From the NCBI GenBank assembly GCA_012274175.1, contig JAAOZZ010000054.1, forward strand, positions 1-6,672: a stretch of 6,672 bases of DNA, written 5' to 3'. A program made the translations under genes and the position numbers. Under the pieces are notes generated by a model, which searched no databases, had not been told where the DNA came from, and saw only the letters and a program-made list of their open reading frames with translations. Origin of the DNA: Betaproteobacteria bacterium. Lineage in GTDB: Bacteria; Pseudomonadota; Gammaproteobacteria; Burkholderiales; Usitatibacteraceae. Shown piece by piece: positions 1-5,874 of the stretch. Numbering within the stretch: position 1 is the first letter of the stretch; each line of letters starts with the position of its first letter.

Positions 1-355
1 GCTCGAAGGTGCGCCCGGCGAGGTACGCGCGGGGCGGCAGGCGCTGCAGCGCGGTGGCCACGGGCACGATGCCCACGTCGAACGCTCCGGCGGCCAGTTG
101 CCACAGGGTCGCCAGCCGCTCCGAGATGAGGTCGGGGTGCGGGGAGAACTGGTCGTAGGGGAGGATCTCCCAATCGGGGAGCCGGTGCACCCGCAGCGCG
201 GGATCGAACCACGCGATCTCCTCGCGCAGCCGCTCGGCATCCTGGGCCGAGGCGGCGAGGACGAGCAGCGGGCGCCGGGCGTGGGCCTCGCGGGCGAGCC
301 AGAGCGCATCGGACGAACCGCCCGCCGAGGTCGCGGGACGCAGCGGATTATCCAA
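1..355 (-). CDS. mfd: Transcription-repair coupling factor Mfd, N-terminal part (gene cut by left window edge)
   Basis: Mfd is a cytoplasmic DNA translocase that removes stalled RNA polymerase from DNA lesions and recruits UvrA for nucleotide excision repair. Only about 118 N-terminal residues are present; the gene runs off the left edge, so the RNA-polymerase-binding and helicase domains are not visible. Recognition rests on the UvrB-like N-terminal module: a hydrophobic strand (PLLVLAASAQDAERL), then LPDWEILPYDQFSPHPD and LISERLATLWQL, then VGIVPVATALQRLPP. These match the E. coli Mfd segment LADWETLPYDSFSPHQD...SRLSTLYQL...VPVNTLMQR. The start is uncertain: the frame opens after the TGA that ends the fumarase, and the only reasonable in-frame initiator is TTG at 355-353. 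That start gives an N-terminus of about the family's length before the GSSDAL segment. An ATG at 377-375 has a better ribosome-binding site but is out of frame. It lies about 36 bases after the fumarase stop, so co-transcription is likely. Confidence 0.9.
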   Translation of the reverse strand, partial: MDNPLRPATSAGGSSDALWLAREAHARRPLLVLAASAQDAERLREEIAWFDPALRVHRLPDWEILPYDQFSPHPDLISERLATLWQLAAGAFDVGIVPVATALQRLPPRAYLAGRTFE

Positions 356-388
356 GCGGGCGCGCGGCCCGGGACATCGGGGCGCTGG

Positions 389-393
389 TCCTC
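389..393 (-). promoter_or_regulatory. Shine-Dalgarno-like GAGGA between fumarase and mfd, 11 bases before an out-of-frame ATG
   Basis: Read on the minus strand, GAGGA overlaps the fumarase TGA stop and sits 11 bases before an ATG at 377-375. That ATG opens only nine codons (MSRAARPLG) before a TAA at 350-348. The TAA overlaps the TTG (355-353) that begins the mfd reading frame. The site could serve a tiny leader ORF that couples ribosomes into mfd, or it could be the true mfd ribosome-binding site with a one-base error in between. The motif is short, so chance is possible. Confidence 0.35.
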
Positions 394-1906
394 ACGCGAC
401 GGTGACGGGAATCTTGCCGATCCGCGCCTTCCAATGGGCGGGGCCGCTCTTGTGCACCGAGTTGCCCTGGGCGTCCACGGCGACCGTGACGGGCATGTCG
501 CGCACCTCGAACTCGCGGATCGCTTCCATGCCCAGGTCCTCGAAGGCGAGCACGCGGGAGGCGCGGATCGCCTTGGACACGAGGTAGGCGGCCCCGCCCA
601 CGGCGATGCAGTACACCGCGCCGTGCTTGCGGATCGATTCGATCGCCACCGGTCCGCGCTCGCTCTTGCCCACCATTCCGATGAGGCCGGTGCCCGCGAG
701 CACGGGCTCCACGAACTTGTCCATGCGCGAGCTCGTCGTGGGACCCGCGGGTCCCACCACTTCATCGCGCACCGCGTCCACCGGGCCGGTGTAGTAGATG
801 AAGCGGTTCGTGAAATCCACCGGAAGCTTCTCCCCGCGCGCCATCATGTCCACCAGGCGCTTGTGGGCCGCGTCGCGCCCGGTGAGGAGCTTGCCCGAGA
901 GGAGCAGCCGATCGCCTGCCTTCCATGCGGCGATCTCCGCCTTGCCGAGCGTGTCGAGGTTCACCCGCCGGCTGGAGGCGAGGTCGAGGGTGAGCTTGGG
1001 CCAGTCGTCGAGGGAGGGGGGCTCCAGGCGGGCCGGCCCGCTGCCGTCGAGCACGAAGTGGGCGTGGCGCGTGGCCGCGCAGTTGGGCAGCAGCGCCACG
1101 GGCTTCGAGGCCGCGTGGGTCGGGTAATCGACCACTTTCACGTCGAGCACTGTGGATAGCCCCCCCAGGCCCTGGGCGCCGATGCCGAGCGCATTTACCT
1201 TCTCGTGGATCTCGAGACGCAGCTCCTCGGCGCGGGTCTTCGCGCCCCGTGCCTTGAGCACGTGGATGTCGAGGGGTTCCATCATGGCCCACTTGGCCAT
1301 CAGCATGGCCTTCTCGGGGGAGCCGCCGATGCCCAGGGAAAGCAGGCCCGGCGGGCACCAGTCCGCTCCCATGGTGGGCACGACCGAGAGCACCCAGTCG
1401 ACGATGGAATCGCTGGGCAGCATCATCACGAACTTCGATTTGTTCTCGGATCCGCCACCCTTGGCGGCCACGATCACTTCCACCTTGTCCCCCGGCACGA
1501 GCTCGACGTGGGTGACCGCGGGCGTGTTGTCGCCGGTGTTGACGCGCTTGCCGTCGGGGTCGGACAGCATCGAGGCGCGCAGCGGGTTGTCGCGGTCGGT
1601 GAAGGCGCGGCGCACGCCTTCGTTCACGAGCTGCTCGAGGGACTTCTTCGTGTCCCAGCGCACGTCCATGCCCGCGCGGATGAAGGCGATGGCGATGCCC
1701 GTGTCCTGGCAGATGGGGCGGTGGCCTTCCGCGGCCATGCGCGAGTTGATCAGGATCTGCGCCATGGCGTCCTTCGCCGCCGGCGATTCCTCCCGCTGGT
1801 ACGCGGCCCACAGGTCGCGGATGTAGTCCGCGGGATGGTAGTAGCTGATGAACTGGAAGGCGTCGGCGACGGACTGGACGAAGTCTTCCTCGCGGATCGT
1901 GGTCAT
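392..1906 (-). CDS. fumA: Class I (iron-sulfur) fumarate hydratase, single-chain, 504 aa
   Basis: The enzyme interconverts fumarate and (S)-malate in the TCA cycle, in the cytoplasm; class I fumarases can also hydrate mesaconate to citramalate. The alpha domain covers roughly residues 1-330 and the beta domain the rest. The three cysteines expected to hold the [4Fe-4S] cluster are C66 (PICQDTG), C184 (DWCPPG) and C276 (PNCAATR). Their spacings of 118 and 92 residues fit the family. Other conserved stretches are AAKGGGSENKSKF (147-159), ALGIGAQGLGGL, GKLLTGRDAAHKR, GPAGPTT (385-391) and VGGAAYLVSKAI. The length is normal for the one-subunit class I form and the sequence resembles Burkholderia fumarases throughout. 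I chose the ATG at 1906 because MTTIREEDFVQSVADAFQFISYYHP matches the usual N-terminus; an in-frame ATG at 1969 adds 21 residues of unconserved, basic sequence. The ribosome-binding site is weak (GAAAG). It lies 75 bases after the acyl-CoA synthetase and just before mfd. Whether it serves the TCA cycle or acts as a mesaconase cannot be settled from sequence. Confidence 0.95.
   Translation of the reverse strand: MTTIREEDFVQSVADAFQFISYYHPADYIRDLWAAYQREESPAAKDAMAQILINSRMAAEGHRPICQDTGIAIAFIRAGMDVRWDTKKSLEQLVNEGVRRAFTDRDNPLRASMLSDPDGKRVNTGDNTPAVTHVELVPGDKVEVIVAAKGGGSENKSKFVMMLPSDSIVDWVLSVVPTMGADWCPPGLLSLGIGGSPEKAMLMAKWAMMEPLDIHVLKARGAKTRAEELRLEIHEKVNALGIGAQGLGGLSTVLDVKVVDYPTHAASKPVALLPNCAATRHAHFVLDGSGPARLEPPSLDDWPKLTLDLASSRRVNLDTLGKAEIAAWKAGDRLLLSGKLLTGRDAAHKRLVDMMARGEKLPVDFTNRFIYYTGPVDAVRDEVVGPAGPTTSSRMDKFVEPVLAGTGLIGMVGKSERGPVAIESIRKHGAVYCIAVGGAAYLVSKAIRASRVLAFEDLGMEAIREFEVRDMPVTVAVDAQGNSVHKSGPAHWKARIGKIPVTVA
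725..770. repeat. 46-base palindrome with a perfect 20-base core, inside the fumarase gene
   Basis: Bases 738-757 are a perfect palindrome (GTGGGACCCG followed by its reverse complement). The symmetry resumes at the outer ends with GCGCGA at 725-730 and TCGCGC at 765-770 around the same centre, 747.5. The core encodes the conserved VGPAGP of the fumarase. The codon pattern for GPAGP is partly self-complementary, so protein conservation alone may account for much of it. The transcript could form a strong GC hairpin here. No T-run follows, so it is not a terminator. Confidence 0.8.
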
Positions 1907-1981
1907 GGGTTTCTTTCGGGTCGATGCGGAATCCGGTCGGTACGGCGGGCGCGACCCGTGGCGTGGCACACGGCGGCAGGC
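1907..1981. other. 75-base spacer between acyl-CoA synthetase and fumarase, with a loose inverted repeat
   Basis: This is the largest non-coding gap in the window. It holds a 7-base inverted repeat, CGGGTCG at 1917-1923 and CGACCCG at 1952-1958, with a 28-base loop. The loop is long and there is no adjacent T-run on the minus strand, so this is a poor terminator. I see no convincing -35/-10 pair. A fumarase promoter could still lie here or inside the end of the synthetase gene. Confidence 0.4.
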
Positions 1982-3640
1982 TCAGGACGGGCTGCGCGCG
2001 GTGGCGATGCGCGGGGTGATCTCGCGACGCAGAATTTTACCATTGCGGGTGCGGGGAAATTCGCCCGCGAGGTAAACCACCTTCGGTGCCTTGTACGCGG
2101 CGAGGTGCTCGCGGCCGAAGGCGACGAGCTCCGCGGGGCTCACCGTGCTACCGGCGTGGGGGATCACGTAGGCCACGACGAGGCGCTTGTCGCTGCCCGC
2201 TTCCTCGGCGATGCACGCGCAATCCGCCACCTGGGGGTGGCTCTTCATCACCCGCTCCACCTCGTAGGGCGAGACGCGGTAGCCGAAGCTCTTGATGATG
2301 TCGTCCTTGCGTCCGAGGAACCACAGGTAGCCGTCGGCGTCGTAGCGCGCGTAATCGCCGGTGAAGAACCAGCCGTCGTGGCGCAGCCGGGCCGTTTCCT
2401 CGGGCAGGTTCCAGTAGCGCAGGAACAGGCCCGGGTCGCCCTCGGGCACGCAGATCATTCCTTCCTCTCCGGGCGCGGCTTCCTCCAGCGTGTCGGGGTC
2501 GAGCAGGCGCACGTCGTGGCCCGGCTGGGGGAAGCCCGCGCTGCCGGGGCGGATCGGCCGGCGCTTGCTCTGGGAGAGGTAGTAGCTGATCTCGCTCATG
2601 CCCACGGCTTCGAAGATGTCGAGCGCGAAGCGCTCCTTCCAGAGCGCGAACACCTCGTCGGAGAGATGCTCGCCCGCGCTCATGCAATGGCGCAGCGTCG
2701 GCACGTCGGCGCGCGCGAAGCCGGTCTTCTGCAGGATCTGCCGGTAGATCGTCGGCACGCCGATGAAGATCGTGGCCCCGTGCCTGGCGATGAGCCGCGG
2801 CCAGGTGTGCGCGTCGTTGCGCCCTTCGTGGGCGATCACCGTCTTGCCGCGGTAGAGCGGGTCCATGAGCGCCGAGCCCAGGACATAGGTCCAGTTGAAC
2901 TTGCCCGAGTGCACGATGCGGTCGACGGCGCCGAGCGTCGCTGCACCGGGCGAGCCGCCCGCCTCGAAGTCGAACCAGTACATCCAGGCGGGCGTGCGGC
3001 CGAGCAGCGACCGATGGCCGTGCAGCACGCCCTTGGGAAACCCGGTCGTGCCCGAGGTGTAGACCAGGTAGGCGGAATCGTCCGGGCGCGTGGGATGCGC
3101 GCCCTCCCAGGCCGCGATCCCGGAGAGCGCGCGCTCGAGGTCGATGGCCTCGACATCCCCGAAGCGAGGGGACTCACCGGCCCCGGTGAGCAGCGCGTGA
3201 CGCAGGTTGCCGGCTCCCGCGAGGGCGGGACCGATCGCGCCCCACGAGCCCCGGTCGATCACGATGGCGCTCGCGCCGGAATCGGCGACGAGGTAGCGCA
3301 CTTCCTCCGCGGTGAGCAGCGTCGAGGTGGGCACGGCGATCGCTCCGCGCTTCATGGTGCCGAGGAAGGCGGTCGGGTAGTCGATCGAATTGGGCAGCCG
3401 CACCAGGACCCGGTCGAGGGCCTCCACGCCGAGGTTGCGCAGCAATTGCGCGAAGCGGCTCGTGCGTTGCGAAAGCTCTCCGTACGTGATCGAGCTCGTG
3501 CCGAGGGCGTCGTCCTCCACGATCATCGCCACCTGGGATTCGGCCGGCGTGCCGGCGTGGGCATCGGTGCACGCGACGCCGATGTTGAAGAAGCCCGGGA
3601 TCTCCCATTTCCATTGGGCAAACGCGGCGAAAGCGCTCAT
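1982..3640 (-). CDS. AMP-forming acyl-CoA synthetase (ANL superfamily), 552 aa, substrate unknown
   Basis: The enzyme activates a carboxylic acid with ATP to an acyl-adenylate and transfers it to CoA. All core motifs are present: the phosphate-binding loop YTSGTTGFPKG (194-204), the GMSE motif (347-350), TGD (427-429) with the hinge region GRKDDIIKSFGYRVSP (443-458), and the C-terminal PRTRNGKILRRE with its presumed catalytic lysine K535. The length is normal for the family and no signal peptide or membrane segment is seen. The overall look, including DRIVHSGKFNWTYVLGSALMDPLYRGKTVI, recalls the acetate/medium-chain acyl/benzoate-type branch, but I cannot assign the acid. The start is the ATG at 3640-3638, which overlaps the stop of the upstream TPR-methyltransferase as ATGA; no clear Shine-Dalgarno precedes it, consistent with translational coupling. 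Another in-frame start further upstream would add 32 unconserved residues inside the neighbouring gene. Its place two genes after a CoA-ester lyase suggests that the lyase may cleave a CoA thioester made here; this is inference. Confidence 0.93.
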   Translation of the reverse strand: MSAFAAFAQWKWEIPGFFNIGVACTDAHAGTPAESQVAMIVEDDALGTSSITYGELSQRTSRFAQLLRNLGVEALDRVLVRLPNSIDYPTAFLGTMKRGAIAVPTSTLLTAEEVRYLVADSGASAIVIDRGSWGAIGPALAGAGNLRHALLTGAGESPRFGDVEAIDLERALSGIAAWEGAHPTRPDDSAYLVYTSGTTGFPKGVLHGHRSLLGRTPAWMYWFDFEAGGSPGAATLGAVDRIVHSGKFNWTYVLGSALMDPLYRGKTVIAHEGRNDAHTWPRLIARHGATIFIGVPTIYRQILQKTGFARADVPTLRHCMSAGEHLSDEVFALWKERFALDIFEAVGMSEISYYLSQSKRRPIRPGSAGFPQPGHDVRLLDPDTLEEAAPGEEGMICVPEGDPGLFLRYWNLPEETARLRHDGWFFTGDYARYDADGYLWFLGRKDDIIKSFGYRVSPYEVERVMKSHPQVADCACIAEEAGSDKRLVVAYVIPHAGSTVSPAELVAFGREHLAAYKAPKVVYLAGEFPRTRNGKILRREITPRIATARSPS

Positions 3641-5874
3641 GGGGCGGGCGGCGTGGGTGCGTCGGGGGGCTTGCGGACCCAGAAGACGTACATGCCCGAG
3701 AAGGTCCGCGGATTTTCCGCCTCGAAGGCGTCCCATCGGTCCAGGTCCCTCTCCGATCCGCCTTCGGGAAAGCGTCGCCGGAATCGATCCAGGACGGGGG
3801 AATCGAGCCCGAAGCCCAGGAATTCCAGTCCCAGCTCACGCAGCATTTCCCCGACGCCGGGCAGGCGGTAGCGGTGCTCCTGCACGTGGAACAGCAGGTC
3901 GCGGCATTCGCTCGTGCCGAAGAAATCGCCGCGCAAGGCGAGGTCCGCGTGATCCCCGGAAGACATCAGCTCCTGCCGGCATCGGCGGATGTCTTCCGCG
4001 CTGGATCCATATCCGCGCTCGGCGATGAGCTTCCTCGCCGCGACCACGTCCTCGCGTCCGCGTTCGCTGTACAGCCCCACCAGCATGAGCCCGCCGGGGC
4101 GAAGCAGCGCTGCGAGATGCCGCCACCCGGCCAGCGGACGCTCCAGGTGGTGCAGCACGCCCACCGAGCTCACCAGGTCGAAGCGGCGGTCGAAGGATCC
4201 GAGGCTCATGATGTCGGCCTGGGCATGCTCGAGATTCGCCACGGCGAGCTCATGCGCCTTGCGCTCGGCATAGGCCAGGCTCGCGAGGCTCAAGTCGATC
4301 GCCAGCACCTTCGCCCGCGGAAACCTGCGCGCGAGCTCGATGGATTCCTGTCCCGTGCCGCATCCCGCGACCAGGATATCGATATCGCCGCGTTCCCCGA
4401 AGGCCGCGCCGAGCGCCGCCTCGAGGGACGGGTGCAGGCCCGGGGAGGCGGCGGCACAGTGGGGCAGCTTGACCCATTTCGGGTAGGGATTCTCCTCGTA
4501 TTGACGCTGCACGCTGCGGGAAACGCCCTCGTCGATGCCCGTCAAGCGCGGCAGCGCGCGGCCGTACTCCTGCTCCTCGCGGAGCTCGACCACCTGCTGC
4601 GTGAGCAACGCCGCCACGGGAGCGGGCCACGGGCGCGCCGGCAAGAGATCCGCGAACGGCAGGGAGCCCAGGGGGAAATAGGCGGCCGCTGCGGCCATCT
4701 GGAACGCGGAAACCTCGCGGCCCGATTCCATCGCCGCGACGAGCTTCGCCCGCAGGGATCGCGCCCGCCCGGTCTCCTCGTCGGTGCAGGAAAAGACGTA
4801 GTCGTTGATGAAGCATTGGCGCGCGAGGGCGCAGCAGAGCGCCAGGGATTCTTCGTCCGCGGCGCCGCGGCCGTCGTCCTGCATCGCCTCCTCGAGCATC
4901 CCGTGGCGCACCAGGTTGAGGAAGCGCTCCATCTCGAGGTCGCATACCTGGAGGCTTTCCAGGATGGCCCGCAACAGGGGATTGCGGGCGAGCACAGCGA
5001 ACCCGGAAGCACCCAGCAGCGCTTGCCGAGCGGGCTTCGCCGGCCATGCGCGCAATGCCGCGTCGATGTATTGCCCGAGGTCCCGGTCGGCCTTCACGAG
5101 GCTCAACCCCGCTCGCGCGAGGTCCGCGGGCCTCGCCCATGGCTCGGAGATCGCGCGCGCGACGAGGTGCCGGAAGGAGGCGTCGCCGGGCACGCGGTCG
5201 ATCATCCTCAGGAGCCGCGCGAAATTCGCCTGGAACGCAGGGAGGTCTTCGAGCTCCAGGGCGCGCTGGTAGCTCGCGAGGGCAGCCTGCGCATCGCCCA
5301 GCGCATCCAGCACGTTGCCGAGGTTGTTGTGGGCCGGCGCATTGCCCGGCCGGGAGGCCACCGCCGAGCGGAAGCACACGAGGGCTTCGTCGAGCCTGCC
5401 CATCGCCTGGAGCTCGAGTCCGAGGTTGTTGCGAGCGTCGGAATGGCCGGGCTCGAGGCGCAGCGCCTCGCGATAGCCGGCCATCGCCTCGGCACGGTGG
5501 CCCTGCGCACCGAGTGCCAGCGCCAGGTGGAAATGGAGCTCGGGGGATCGCGGGTCGATGGCCAGGGCCCGGCGGTAGCATGCAATCGCCTCTTCCGGGT
5601 TGCCCCCGGCCTGGAGCACGAATGCGAGCTGGCCCAGGTAATGGGGATTCGAAGGGTCCATGGCGACCGACCGGCGCGAGAGCTCGATCGCCAGGTCGTT
5701 CCTTCCCGCCTGGTGTGCCACGGCGCCCAGCAGGTGCAGGGCGTCGGGATGATCGGGCGCCGCCTGCAGCGCCTGGCGGTACATCGCCTCGGCCTCGGGA
5801 AGGCGGCCGGCCCGCTGGTGCTCGAGTCCCCTCCCGAGCGCCTCGCGGACGGAGGCTTCCGGCGCGGCCTTCAA
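3637..5874 (-). CDS. TPR-repeat protein with C-terminal SAM-dependent methyltransferase domain, 745 aa
   Basis: This looks like a cytoplasmic two-part protein that methylates an unknown target. Residues about 9-210 form six 34-residue tetratricopeptide repeats (for example GRLPEAEAMYRQALQAAPDHPDAL and GRLDEALVCFRSAVASRPGNAPAHNNLG), a protein-binding scaffold. Residues about 215-455 are an unassigned helical middle part containing ALARQCFINDYVF. QYEENPYPKW (458-467), a motif I associate with TPR-linked methyltransferases, leads into a class I Rossmann methyltransferase. That domain has the SAM-binding loop VAGCGTGQ (502-509), the acidic D527 ending the second strand (VLAID), FDLVSSVGVLHHLERP (HH at 575-576) and LLRPGGLMLVGLYSE. 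No signal peptide or membrane segment is evident. The start is inferred as TTG at 5874-5872, overlapping the lyase stop as TTGA. The open frame continues further upstream, but only within the lyase gene, and the first in-frame ATG would cut the first repeat. The stop overlaps the synthetase ATG. The substrate could be a protein, lipid or small molecule; nothing visible decides. Confidence 0.88.
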   Translation of the reverse strand: MKAAPEASVREALGRGLEHQRAGRLPEAEAMYRQALQAAPDHPDALHLLGAVAHQAGRNDLAIELSRRSVAMDPSNPHYLGQLAFVLQAGGNPEEAIACYRRALAIDPRSPELHFHLALALGAQGHRAEAMAGYREALRLEPGHSDARNNLGLELQAMGRLDEALVCFRSAVASRPGNAPAHNNLGNVLDALGDAQAALASYQRALELEDLPAFQANFARLLRMIDRVPGDASFRHLVARAISEPWARPADLARAGLSLVKADRDLGQYIDAALRAWPAKPARQALLGASGFAVLARNPLLRAILESLQVCDLEMERFLNLVRHGMLEEAMQDDGRGAADEESLALCCALARQCFINDYVFSCTDEETGRARSLRAKLVAAMESGREVSAFQMAAAAAYFPLGSLPFADLLPARPWPAPVAALLTQQVVELREEQEYGRALPRLTGIDEGVSRSVQRQYEENPYPKWVKLPHCAAASPGLHPSLEAALGAAFGERGDIDILVAGCGTGQESIELARRFPRAKVLAIDLSLASLAYAERKAHELAVANLEHAQADIMSLGSFDRRFDLVSSVGVLHHLERPLAGWRHLAALLRPGGLMLVGLYSERGREDVVAARKLIAERGYGSSAEDIRRCRQELMSSGDHADLALRGDFFGTSECRDLLFHVQEHRYRLPGVGEMLRELGLEFLGFGLDSPVLDRFRRRFPEGGSERDLDRWDAFEAENPRTFSGMYVFWVRKPPDAPTPPAP

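Noticed and set aside
98..1159. A 353-codon plus-strand open frame across mfd and the fumarase
   Set aside because: It is antisense to two conserved genes, crosses their boundary, and has no recognisable domain.
1907..1969. Extension of the fumarase by 21 residues to an upstream ATG
   Set aside because: The added residues are unconserved, and the known N-terminus of related fumarases aligns from the ATG at 1906.
1205..3871. An 888-codon open frame on the plus strand, antisense to the fumarase and the acyl-CoA synthetase
   Set aside because: It runs through two well-recognised genes on the other strand. Its translation is rich in Arg, Gly, Ala, His and Val with no domain, as expected from GC-rich third positions. 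Stops are rare by composition alone.
4375..4386. GATATCGATATC, a 12-base palindrome
   Set aside because: It encodes Asp-Ile-Asp-Ile at the strand leading to the SAM-binding loop; a short coding coincidence with no regulatory setting.
4250..5581. A 443-codon minus-strand frame within the TPR-methyltransferase gene
   Set aside because: It is an out-of-frame reading dominated by Arg, Pro, Gly and Ala, while the correct frame shows clear TPR and methyltransferase motifs.
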